Of a DNA stretch of 64,000 nucleotides, positions 51,414 to 62,656 are shown in pieces. The position numbers and the translations under genes were made by a program. The notes beneath the pieces were generated by a model, which was not told the DNA's origin, did no database searches, and was given only the letters and a program-made list of their open reading frames with translations. Within the stretch, counting starts at the first letter, position 1; each line of letters opens with the position of its first letter. The stretch is from Sophora flavescens (taxonomy: Eukaryota > Streptophyta > Magnoliopsida > Fabales > Fabaceae), in NCBI GenBank assembly GCA_030762895.1, contig CM061069.1:26283404-26347403 (forward strand), given 5' to 3'.

Positions 51414-54400
51414 CACTACAAGAATTTAAGCTATTTCCCGGGGCATATTACCCAGGGCAAAAAATCCCTAGGAAATTTTGATGTTTCCCACGGTTAAAGC
51501 CCTGTGAAAGTTCTCGCTATGGTTCCCACGGGTTAGGCCTTGGGTAACAGAGGCGCTAACTGCTCCAGCTTGTTTTCCCACTGATTGGACCGCGGGTATC
51601 TGATTTAGCTGTTTCCCACGGGTTAGACCCTGGGAAAAGATGTCCATTTCACACGGTTTGGGTCGCAAGAAAATAACGCGACTTAAGGCGCCGTGGGAAA
51701 TATGTTACATGAGGCACCGTTTCCCAGGGTTGTGGTCGTCGCAATGGTTAGGCCCCGTTTCCCACGGATACAGCCGTGGGAAATATGGAAATAAAAAGCC
51801 TTCATGCCTTCCTTCACTCCCTGTACACACGGTCCTCCATCTCCTTCACTCCCTGTACGCGAACGGTGCCGCCCCAACCTCTTTCGGTCTGTCATCTTCC
51901 TCCTGGTCCAGCGCTACGCCTCCACAACCTTCACTCCAGCTCGTTGTTCTGTCCACGACCTTTATTCTGCCACCATTCCACGAGTTTTTGTCTCTCCACA
52001 CCAACCTCACCGTGAAGACCCCGATTTTCTCTTCACCGCCATTGACTTCTTCTCCCTCTTCAGGTATTTTACTGTCTCCAAAGATTTCATTTCATTCTGA
52101 ATCTACAGTTTTTGGGTTTCTATCTTCTCCTATTTCTCTCTTTCCCTCTTTCTATATTTTTCCTCTCTCATGACCATCTTCGGCCACCGTGCAGAACCAC
52201 CGCCAGCGGCTGTAGCACCTATTCCCACTGGCCACGCACCTCAGGTTAGAACTTCTATTGAGTTTCCCCTTGAACCCTATGATACTGTCAGTGTCCCTTG
52301 AACCCTAGACTAAAATTTTGATTCTAGGAGTGAATTTTTGATTCTTCTAATGTGTTGAGTATTTTGCATTGATTCTGATAATGTTGCTCCTCTTAGCTGA
52401 GATTTCTTATTGCTATTTTATTTTTTTATTTTATTTTTTGAAAATTAGTGTTTGCTTAATTGAGGTTGGAGATGAAAGCTTGAATGATTCTGTTATTTAA
52501 TTAACTTTTATGATTGCTTGAGATTTTGTAGTTGAGGATGCAGATAAAAATCTCTTGCTATTTTTCAATATTTTTGCGCGATTAAGAAATCTGTGGAAGA
52601 TTTATATACCCAATTGTCTTGATTGTAGTCTTTGTTACGAATCAGGGATGGGTTTCATTAAGGATTGTGTTGGTGTTGGGACCATATGTGTTGAATGGAT
52701 TGAGTCTCTTTGGTTAACTATGTTTCAATAGTAAGCATTTTCTTTGCTTTGATTTCATCTCAAAATATAATTTAGATTCGTCACAAAACAAATTTTGAGA
52801 GGGATCTAAAAGAAACCTAGTAAAACTTACCTTGTTTATGGTTAACTTTCATTTTCGTTCAGAGTCAAGACACAATTCATGGAAACAATGTTACGTTTGT
52901 TAACAAATTAAAAATAGGTAATAAGGTACAGTAGACTAGAATAATCTTTTTTGATTTTTTTTTTCTTCTGGGTAATGTCTAGCTAGGCTAGCTAGCTTGT
53001 GATATTCCTCACTACATGAGTTCAATCAATAGGTATAATTGAAATTACCATATGCATACCCACACATCATATGCATGTTAAACCAACCCCATGGGTTTAT
53101 ATCCAAGTATATCCAAACAACTCCAAGCATATAAATGTAAGTGTTTGTATGGGGGTGTATTTTTGGTAATCACGAGCAAACTGAATTCAACCCCCTTCTC
53201 CAGCCATCTCCACCTGCATAAATTTGTAGTATATATTCTGGTCCCAGCAGTGGAAATTGGTATCTGCAAGTTACGCTATGCAATAAGATATCCCCACTTT
53301 ACACTGTACAGTGCAAAATGTGCTGGTAGCAGCAATACGCGAGAGCTCGTGCACATGCATATTCACATTCCCAGTGATGATAGAGATACCAAGAGTGAAA
53401 TATCATGTTAATCAGGAGTGGATTAATACAAGAATAGATCAACTCTTATTATTATTTTTTGTGATGTGGTAATGTAAAAGAGAGAGTAGACATAAAAATT
53501 TTGTTTACAACACCATGAATTGAAGATGCCATGATTTAATTTAGATTCACTCAAAGATGCCATGATTTAAATCATGGTGTGGTGTTCTGTACTCAAAATA
53601 AGAAGTATGGAAGATCACGAGTTAGGATTTGGTGGGTTAATGAAGATGTGCCTCAATATTCTGCACGTTTTTTATTGTATTCTACTCACATGTGACCTTT
53701 TCTTTACTGGTCTACTTTTGCTGCTGATGTGGGTAGTGATTTAGCCCCCATTCTTTCTCTTTTGCGTGGCTGATTTATGATCAAGGGCTGCTATGCTTTG
53801 TTGTGTGGGCATTGGCATAATTTTTATGTGGTTCTGATGCTCTATTTAGGTCTTAGTTCCTGTTTTGGTGTTTTGGTATATGGTTTACTGTGAAAATAGT
53901 TGTTATAATGGTTATATTGGTGTTTGTATTTGGGTTGGAGTGGTTTTTGATTGTGAAGCATTTGGTGGATATATCTAAGTGGACATGTTGAAATTAAATG
54001 TTAAAATTTATCTGGATTTTTTATGAATATGCAGAAGATGGATTGTTATCCTTCGAATCATAGTTGGGTGTATGATAGGCTATATCCGAAAAGAAGGGGT
54101 TTGAAACGAACTTTCATAGATGGGGTTGAAGAGTTTGTTTCCCAAGCAAAGCGACAAAAGTATTTCATCGATGAAGGAAACTAAATTAGATGTCCGTGTG
54201 CTAAATGCCGATGTTGAAAGATTAAGAGCGAAGACCTTGTGAAGATTGACTTGTATATGAATGGGTTCCAGGAAAGTACTGGATTTGGACTCTCCATGGT
54301 GAAGAAGTGCCACATGTTGATTTAGGGGTAGACGAGAATTGCACAGGTGCCTCAAGCAGTCGCGCAGATATGGGATGTGGGGAACAATTTGTGTCAATGC

Positions 54401-54455
54401 GGAAGATGATGTGTGATGCTCTCGGGGTAAATGAGGCGCACAACTCTGATAACAC
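51414..54455. mobile_element. CACTA transposon fragment, right end lost
   Basis: The left terminus CACTACAAGAATTTAAGC lies at 51414. Subterminal repeats of TTTCCCACGG and CCGTGGGAAA follow to about 51785. A TNP2-type transposase start lies at 54038-54330. The right terminus is missing: copia RNase H resumes at about 54456 without a TTGTAGTG end, and about 15-18 bases of the copia are also gone. A deletion removed most of the element's right half together with the junction. The rest, 51800-54030, looks like 5' UTR and intron sequence with no domain. Confidence 0.82.
54038..54440 (+). pseudogene. TNP2-type CACTA transposase, N-terminal fragment
   Basis: ATG at 54038 starts MDCYPSNHSWVYDRLYPKRR, the beginning of the 'transposase-associated' zinc domain. 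IRCPCAKC near 54189-54212 and the HLY--GF-like segment near 54248-54285 follow, broken by stops at 54182 and 54214 and by later shifts. The catalytic Transposase_21 part is missing because of the deletion at 54455. In the related gene at 56938-60137 the same N-terminal domain is present. Confidence 0.8.
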
Positions 54456-54827
54456 CGAAGCAACCAATTGTCAATCTTTCTACATGTGAAGCTGAGAATG
54501 TAGCTGCTACTTCGTGTATTTGTCATGCAATCTGTCTCTGAAATTTGTTAAAGGAGTTGGGTTTACCACAAGAGGAACCAACCAAGATAGGTGTGGGTAA
54601 CAAGTCAACAATAGCTTTGGCCAAGAATCCAGTCTACCATGACCGAAGAAAACATATTGATGACGCTACCACTATATTAGAGAATGCATCATGAGAAAGG
54701 ATGTCCAAGTGGAGTACGTAAGAACTCGGGATCAAGTAGCCGATATCTTCACCAAGCCACTAAAGCAAGAAGACTTTATCAAGTTGAGAACCTTGATTGG
54801 GATGACAAAATCAAGTTTAAGGGGGGT
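54456..54827 (+). pseudogene. Copia RNase H, C-terminal part, and polypurine tract
   Basis: After the CACTA the frame resumes with KQPIV-LSTCEAE (near 54459-54495), contains the VAATSC segment, a stop near 54530, a frameshift near 54660, and ADIFTKPL near 54738-54762, the conserved end of copia RNase H. The polypurine tract TTTAAGGGGGGT (54816-54827) abuts the LTR. Confidence 0.87.
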
Positions 54828-56147
54828 TGTTGAAAAGTATGAACACCTAATTTTGTCCGAGTATTTCTCTTTTTAATTAATATTTTTGGAAACAAAAGAA
54901 AAAATATAAAATTGAAAAAAAATTAAAAATATCTTTGTTATGTTGTTGGCTCAATTTTCTTTTTATTGTTGCAAGTGTTGAGCCCATAGTCAAAACTCAA
55001 AAAAAAAAAAAAGGTATGTTTAAAATAAAATAAAATTTGTTCTTGCTGTGCTCCCACACCTGTACTATCCTTGTTTGTCATCTTCTTCATTTTCAAAGGA
55101 AAAGGGAGGACAACAGTACAGTGCACCCCTCTCCTCCTGCATCAATCAGAAATGTAGTGGAGACAAAGGCTAATATGCTCGCCATTGTTTGCACCTACAC
55201 ACAGCTGGCCTAACAAACTTTTTCTCATCTTCTTTACTATTTTTTTTTCTATAAATTGGTACACGTCAAAGGAACAAAAGGGGGGAGAGGGGTGAAAACT
55301 AAAAATGATATGATGAGAGTCATGAAAAAAACTCTTCCTCTCCACTTCCCTCACCATTTTCTTTTCACCATTTTTCTCTTTACCAAGCAAGTTTAAACCA
55401 GAAGCATTTTTCACTTCCCCTACTCATTACCATCTTCCATCGGAAAACACCATAACCTCCACTCCATTCCAAATCACAAAATCAGCCCAAACCCAACACC
55501 CAGAAAAATAAAAAACAGAACAGAACCGTGACTCCCCAAGTCCCATTCGAACCAGCGCTGTTCCGCCATCTCCGTCATGTACCGTCGTAGCCGCCATCGC
55601 TTCCCAGCATCATCCAGTTGCCCATCCACCATAAGTCCCTTGCCGCGCCGCCTTGCTGCTCCTCCAACACCGACGTCCTTGTAGTCCCGTCGTTGAACCA
55701 GAATCGTGCAACAATGGCAGCATCGACGCTCCGCTCTGCATTCACCGTACCAGATCTACCCACGCAGAACACCGCTCTGCCGCGCACCTCTTCTAGTCAC
55801 CACTGCGACATCACATCTGTATCCACCCATCATCGCCACGTTGACCACCACCCACCACCACGCACGCTCTCCTACTCTGCTGCGTCATTGCTGTTGGTTG
55901 GGGTATTGTGGATTCTGATACCCATTTATGTCCCTGTTTGTGTGTGTGTTGTGCCTTCTCTTTATTTTTACTTTTGTTGATTTAAGTTTTTGTCTGAAGA
56001 TGTTGCATGTTGGGTTCACATGGGCTTTAGTTGACCCAACAAAATGGTTTCAAAAATATCCAAAAAAAATACTTTTCTGAATTTGGGCCTAACTAATTAT
56101 TAACCTCACTTTGTTTCTTTTTTCTTCTCAAAAATCAAAAGACAAAA
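54828..56147 (+). repeat. 3' LTR of the second copia element (right end uncertain)
   Basis: It starts TGTTGAAAAG. A TATA-like CTATAAAT is near 55249-55256. The downstream part (55560-55930) is GC-richer and Pro/Ser/His-coding by chance, typical of a leader. A repeat-free comparison with a 5' LTR is impossible because none is present; the end could be as early as about 56020. Confidence 0.55.
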
Positions 56148-56329
56148 AAAAATGAAGGTTAAAGTAATTTTTGGTCCCTATACGTGACAGTGATTTTCAA
56201 TTTGGTCCCTATACATAAAAAGTTATCAATTTGGTCCCTATACGGGACACTGGTTTTCAATTTGGTCCTCACCGCTAATTGGTCCCTATATAAGAGGGAC
56301 CAACACCAGTGCAATAAGTGCTTTTTACG

Positions 56330-56715
56330 TCAGTTAAAATTGATTTTTTACATCAGAATACTGACTGATGTAAATATAGCTGACATTAATAGTTAATATT
56401 TTAACGTCAGTTGAGAACTGACGTTAAATATAAAACTATTAACGTCAGTTCTTTAACACAACTGACGTTAATTTCGTAAAAATTAACGTCAGTTGTTTAA
56501 ACAACTGACGTTAAACATAAAACTATTAACGTCAGTTCTTTAAGACAACGGACGTTAATTTTGTTAAAACTAATGTCGGTTCTTATAAAGAACTGACGTT
56601 AAAGGTTTTAATTTTAACGTCAGTTATTTATTACAACTGACGTTAATAGTATACTATATATTTTATAAAATACTATTAACGTCAGTTGTTTGATACAACT
56701 GACGTTAATAGATTT
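56330..56715. repeat. Subterminal palindromic array, left arm
   Basis: About ten copies of TTAACGTCAGTT or its complement, often paired head-to-head as palindromes. Such arrays bind the CACTA transposase or its helper near the ends. Confidence 0.88.
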
Positions 56716-56937
56716 TTTTTTAAATTCAGTTTTAAAATATCACTCCCCTCAGCTATCCCTGCATTCAGTAAATATCCCGGTAACACAGAATATCACACAC
56801 ATTACAGAATTGCAAAGGAAAAATGGAACAATGATCCATATGTATGCCTGTTCAGAAACAATATATATTTATTAACATAGGTTATAACTCAAAATAAATA
56901 CAGAAATATAAATAAATGTATACTAAGTTTAAACTAC

Positions 56938-59900
56938 CTATATCAATATCCCTTCGTGATGATCATCACGAGTGGCATGTACATCGTCCACCTGTGTCTC
57001 CTCGATTATAGTAGGCATGTTTGTTGAAAAAGAAGGAGTCTCAGGAATATCAAGATTTGAATCTTCATTTTCATCACTACCATTATACATGCTTTTTCCT
57101 TGGAGAACAACGGACAACCTTTTGTTAGAAGGATCAGTGATGTAGAACACTTGTTTTGCTTGGGAAGCCATTATGAAAGGCTCATTTATATGACCTAACT
57201 TGTTGAGGTCTACCAATGTGAACCCCAATTCGTCGGTTTGTACACCACCATTACTATCAACCCACTTACATTTAAATACCGGCACCGTAAGCTTAGTGTA
57301 ATCGAGCACCCAAATATCTTCAATATATCCAAAGTAAGGTGTCGGTGCTTTAACGGGTTTTGTGTCCTTTGCACTAGAGAAGTGCATTGCTTCGCCACGA
57401 TCATAACCCCACTATTTTGCATGGTACTCTTGTTATCTTGTTCCTTTGTATAAAAGGAAAAGTTATTTATGTCGTATCCGCTCCAACATATGACGTTGAA
57501 GCTAGGCCCACGTGCTAGCCATCTTACGCCATCAGAAGCAGTACTACCATCCTTAAGCATTTCTTCCTTGAACCATGGTAAGAAAGTCTTGTTATGCTTG
57601 TTCAACAACCACCTTTCGCTCATTCGAGGGTTTTCTTGATTGACTTTTCTTTTAGGTTCAAATAAGAAAGGCTGAACACATTCGATGTTGTTCAATACCT
57701 ACAAATGTGCTTGAAGCACTTCCTCCCGATCCTTCCTATTAATTCTTAATCCATGTGTACCCTTACCTTGACATCTGATCTCATCATGCCGAGGCTTAGG
57801 AACCCCTATAGGATCCGTGTTATGAAGGTAGTCCGAACAAAACTCAATAGCTTCTTCTGCAACATACATTTGAACAATAGATGCTTTCGGACGATGAGGA
57901 TTCTTCACGTACCCTTTCAAGATCTTCATGTAGCACTCAACTGGGTACATCCATCTCAAAAAAACCGGCCCACATAATCTAATCTCCCTCACCAAATGAA
58001 CAATTAAGTGAACCATTATGTCGAAAAAGGAAGGAGGAAAATACATCTCCAATTGGCACAAGATTGTAGCAGCCTCAACTTCCAAGTCATCCAACATACG
58101 GGGGTCAACGACTTTGCTACATATAGAATTGAAGAATGAGCACAACCGAGTAATGGCATGTCTCACATTTTTTGGAGCAATACCACGAATAGCAACGGAC
58201 AGAAGTTGTTGCATCAAGATGTGACAATCATGAGACTTGAAGCCAACCAATTTAAGATCACTAGAGACAAGCCTCTTCATATTTGAAGAGTAACCATGTG
58301 GAACTTTGATGCCCTAAAGACACCCGCAGAAACTTTGTCTCTCTTTTTTTGACAAAGTATGACATGCTGGCGGCAAATAAGTCCGCTTACCATCCTCAAC
58401 AACTGGAGCTAACTGCTCTCGTATACCCATAGCAACGAGGTTGAGACGAGCATTCACACCATCCTTTGTCTTGCCCTGAATGTTGAGAAGCGTCCCGATC
58501 ACACTATCACACACATTTTTCTCCACATGCAGCACATCAATGCAGTGTCTGACATCAAGCTTGCGCCAGTATGGAAGATCAAAGAATATCGACCTCTTCT
58601 TCCATATGTTTTTCTCAGCAGCTTTACCTTTCTTTTTGGACTTGCCGAATATAACATTGATTCCCTTTACCCTCTGATAAACCTGCTCTCCAATTAAGGC
58701 CGCCAGCGCTTCTTCTGTCTCTTGGCATCCATTAAAAGCTTTTTTCATCTTACGATATGGGTGATCACGTCTAAGAAATCTCCGATTCCCAAGGTAAATC
58801 GTCTTCTTTCCATGATGCAACTGAGTGTAGCATGTGCCTTCTTCACATATAGGACATGCTTTATGTCCCTTGACACTGTTCCTTGACAAGTTACCGTATG
58901 CTGGAAAGTCGTTGATGGTGCAAAATAACATGGCACGAAGCTTGAAAGTCTCATGAGAATACCCATCAACTACATCAACACCTTCCACCCACAGTGTTTT
59001 CAAGTCTTCAATCAAGGGACCTAGATAAACATCTAAGTCATTTCCCGGTTGCTTTGGGCCCGAAATCATCATAGACAACATCATGTATTTGCGCTTCATG
59101 CACAACCAAGGGGGCATGTTGTAAATTACCAACAGAACAGGCCATGAACTATGAATACTACTCATGTTACCATAAGGATTCATTCCATCCATAGCAAGTC
59201 CAAGCCTTAGGTTTCTTGGCTCATCGGCGAAATCTGGAAACATAGTATCGATATTCTTCCATTGCATAGAATCAGCAGGATGACGAACCTTTCCATCACG
59301 TTTCCTCTCATCAGTATGCCATCTAAGATTTTTCGCATCTTTCGCATTGGCAAACAATCGTTTGAACCTTGGAATTATTGGAAGATACCACAACAACTTC
59401 GCAGGAGGACCCTTTTTTCTCACATCATCAAGATCATCATCATCATCACCACCCTTCACTTTGTATCATGATAACCCACATTTGGGGTAATCGTGATTGT
59501 CTTCATGAACATCGGTGTACAATATGCAATCATTGGGGCATGCGTGTATCTTCTTATACTCCATACCCATAGGACACAATACCTTCTTGGCCTCATAGTT
59601 ACGGTCAGGCAATGTGTTGTCCTCCGGAAGCAAGTCTTTCAACACTTCAAGCAATTCCGTGAAGCTTTTATCGGTCCAACCATTTCTCGCTTTCACACAA
59701 ACCAATTTTAGCACCGCCGAAAACCGTGTATGAGTAGTACACCCTGGATATAAAGGCTTATCCGCATCACCGTACAACCTATCATACACATGAGCTCGAT
59801 GAAAAGATTCTTGTCCAATATCACGGATCATGTCCTCTACTCGATCATCCTCCATATCTACGTCAACGTCCTCACTTTGGGAGACACTTGCCGTACTACT

Positions 59901-60137
59901 CAACAACACATCACCATGCCATATCCATCTTGTATAACTCAAGCAAATCCCTTCACAAATCAAATGAGTACGTATATCCTTCACCGCACATTTCCTCATA
60001 TTCAAACACTTGACATAAGGACAACAGAACATTCCATTACTATTAGGAACATTCCTTTGAGCAAATTCTATAAATTCTCCCACCCCCTTCAAATACTCAG
60101 CACTAGTGCGCTTACAAACCATCCAACTACGATCCAT
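56938..60137 (-). pseudogene. TNP2-type CACTA transposase, nearly complete
   Basis: The start ATG at 60137 (MDRSWMVCKRTS) suits the transposase-associated domain, with the CCPYVKC zinc motif near 60010-60035. The Transposase_21 region follows, with LAMDGMNPYG near 59180-59207 and INDFPAYGNLS near 58885-58917 carrying likely catalytic aspartates. A helix-rich region near 57985-57880 (FFDIMVHLIVHLVREIRLCG) is DUF4218-like, and the last part (57340-57100) is DUF4216-like. Defects: TGA at 59466 (an Arg codon expected), TAG at 58314 and 57699 (Gln expected), and a one-base shift near 57395. Three stops all fit C-to-T change. The frame ends at 56938. About 1,065 codons; likely recently active in the family. 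Confidence 0.88.
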
Positions 60138-60844
60138 AACTAGATAGGTCCTGTAGATATACAAAACATATATCCAATATAAGGACAATACGGGAGATTG
60201 AAAACTATAGTTTTTGAAGATTGCCAAGCACTGGTCACGGCCTGGCAGTGATGTCCATCACGGCCGTAACGTGCCAACTGAACCAGACCATCACAGGCAG
60301 AACTGATCACGGCCTAGCCTTGATGAGCATCACTGCCATGACAGATTAACCAGCAGAGCAACATGCACTCAAAACCCAAAATAGAGACATTCCAAACAAC
60401 TCAAGCTCACGGTTTCAAGTTTCAACTACTGAGACTACAGTTTCAACATACACTCGAAACCAAAAATAAAAAAATGTGCCCTAAAGACTCACCAGAAATA
60501 GGTGCTCGCGTAGTGGTGGGGAAGGGAGCTCGAGTGGTGGCCAACCTTCGATGTGGTTATTGAGAGCAGAGGGACAAGGATAGTTAGTGGGCGGGAAGGG
60601 GAAAGAGAGATGTCAAGTTATTGCAAAGAATGAATGGAAAGACAGAGTTAGGGTTAAGAGTGTACCTCACGGTGGTTGCGAAGAAGCCCTCGCGGTGGTT
60701 GCGGTGGAGATGAGCTCGCGATTAGGGCAGAGTGAGAGTGAGAGTGAGAGTGAGGGTTGAGAGTGAGGGTCGAGCGTGATGAAAAGAGAAAAGAGACGCA
60801 CAGAGCGAAGTGCAGAAGGCGCGCGGGTGTAAACCAAAATAAAA
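60138..60844 (-). promoter_or_regulatory. Likely 5' region of the CACTA transposase gene
   Basis: The stretch upstream of the transposase start contains two CACGGCC...GGCCGT stem-loop copies (60236-60275 and 60307-60345), related to those at 18536-18713, and a GAGAGT/GTGAGA run at 60730-60757. It probably holds the leader, possibly with an intron, and promoter. No TATA box was assigned. Confidence 0.4.
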
Positions 60845-61129
60845 CAACATTTGACGTCAGTTGTTTGTAAAGACTGACGTTAAAGGTCATATATTTAACG
60901 TCAGTTGCCTTAAGAAACTGACGTTAAAAGTGTATATGTTTATCCAAAAACATTAATTCCTTTGACTATTTATTTAATTGAAGTAAAAATCAAACTTTTA
61001 ATGTCAGTTGTATTAAACAACCGACGTTAAAAATAAATATTTTTTATTTTAAAAGCACTTTTAACGTCAGTTGTTGAAGACAACTGGCATTAAAAGTGTA
61101 TAAGTTTCTGCAAAAAAAATGCATTCCTT

Positions 61130-61660
61130 TGACTACTGTGCTAACCCATGCACCTTGAAACTTAATCCTCTTAATGAGCATTATGTTTATAGATAAGTTT
61201 TCAAGAAAATCAGAGAAACTCTATTCTCTATATAAAGTACCATTCTTCTGTATCAGTCTGTAAATACACCATCTTCTTTTCCTCTATATTTCATGCGTTT
61301 TCTATTCCTTCACAATATGGTTCTATCACATTTGATACTTTTGTTATTTCTTCCTATACCTAGACTTAAAGGTCTCTGTCTTAATGGTCAAAAAACTTCT
61401 GAGGTTGAGTAAATCACATAATATGACTCCCTCACTTTATTCCATCTCCTCCCCAAGTGACTGTGGATAAAGCACAGATGGAGCATCAAGGACTTCAAAT
61501 GAGCAGGGAGGGGATCGATGCATCCATTGGAGTTTCGATGACGGGCGAGAAGAAATTGATGTTGAAGCAGAAACTTTTTAATATTTTAGTGCTATGTTGC
61601 AGAAATTTTTTATCTTTTAATCATGTAATTGTAACTTATGAATGGCTTCAATGAGATACG
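61130..61660 (+). other. Captured gene-like fragment, copy 1
   Basis: Contains TATA-like TCTATATAAAG (61227-61237) and ATG at 61317 that opens a 31-codon frame to TAA at 61410. The short protein begins with a hydrophobic stretch (SHLILLLFLPIP), like a signal peptide. The same promoter-proximal sequence and frame recur in copy 2. An open frame at 61457-61654 follows in another phase. No family recognised. Confidence 0.45.
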
Positions 61661-61752
61661 ATTTGATTATACATATAACACTTTTATGTTAACTGTTTAT
61701 TTATTTTAATTTTCACAAGAATATGTTTACTAATTCAAGCTAATTAATGAAC

Positions 61753-61797
61753 ATTAAAAATAAACTTGTTTAATATTTAAACAAGTTTATTTTTAAT
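61753..61797. repeat. 45-bp perfect palindrome
   Basis: ATTAAAAATAAACTTGTTTAA, then TAT, then its exact reverse complement. A direct copy of its left part follows at 61803. It lies between the two gene-like fragments. Confidence 0.85.
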
Positions 61798-62149
61798 CTT
61801 CATTAAAAATAAACTTGTTTAATATTTACACAAGTTCTTTACACAACTGACGCAAATAGTGATTCAATATTTACAAATTGCCACCACCTCATTTTTAACG
61901 TCAACTTAATTTATGACTGTCAAGTTCCCGTATATTACATTATTTCCAATATTCATTCTGCACGTTTATAATATATAGGATTATTTACGTCAGCTATTTA
62001 TTATACTGAAGTAAAAATCACAATTTTAACGTCAGTTGTATAAAAAACTGACGTTAAAAATAAATATTTTTTTATTTTAAAAACAGTTTTAACGTCAGTT
62101 GTATTAAACAACTGACGTTAAAGGTGTATAAGTTTCTGCAACATTCATT

Positions 62150-62656
62150 CCTTTGACTACTGTGCTACTTACCCATGCACCTTGTAACTTAATCCTCTTA
62201 ATGAGCATTAAGTTTATAGATAAGTTTTCAAGAAAATCAGAATAGCTTAGTAACTTCATCCCCTGCTCCTATAAATAGCTTCCTTCCATCCTTTTAATTT
62301 TCTGCTTCACAATATGGCTCTGCCATAGAGATTAACTTCATCACTCTTTCTTCCTATTCCTAGACTCAAAGATCTTTGTCTTAATGGTCAAACAACTTCT
62401 GAGGTTGTGTAAATCACATAACATGGGTGATAAGGTTGTGTAAATCACATAATGTGAGTTGCTCACCTTATCATCTTTCCGAGAGAATCGCAGACTACAG
62501 ACTCAGGAACCTCAGCTTTGGAAGCAAATGATTGTTCCAAGACCATTGCTGAAACAGATCGGGTGCACCCTTGCTCAGCCGCTCTGGAAAACTCAGTCGC
62601 TCGACTCTCCTCTCTTGCTCACCCGTGAAGGGAACGAAGCCTCAACAAATGTTTAG
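62150..62656 (+). other. Captured gene-like fragment, copy 2
   Basis: Homologous to 61130-61412 over promoter and first codons. TATA-like CTATAAATAGC is at 62269-62279, and ATG at 62314 is followed by a TAG after four codons. LPIPRLK-LCLNGQ-TSEV is shared with copy 1. Downstream, 62459-62656, there is an open frame with no known domain. Confidence 0.4.

Larger units (their letters stand above)
49189..56147 (+). mobile_element. Second copia element, 5' part missing, with CACTA insertion
   Basis: GAG-pre-integrase begins directly at 49189 after the Tekay LTR. Integrase, RT and RNase H follow to 51413, are interrupted by a CACTA fragment (51414-54455), and RNase H resumes at 54456. A polypurine tract precedes the 3' LTR at 54828. 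Gag, protease and the 5' LTR are absent in the window. The right LTR end is not defined; I place it before the MITE border at 56147. Confidence 0.82.

Noticed and set aside
51640..52173. Ser/Leu-rich open frame of 177 codons
   Set aside because: It lies in the CACTA subterminal and leader region; composition follows pyrimidine-rich sequence and overlapping frames are equally long.
55618..55980. Ser/His/Pro-rich open frame of 120 codons
   Set aside because: It lies in the putative copia LTR leader. Several overlapping frames are open because of GC-richer composition.
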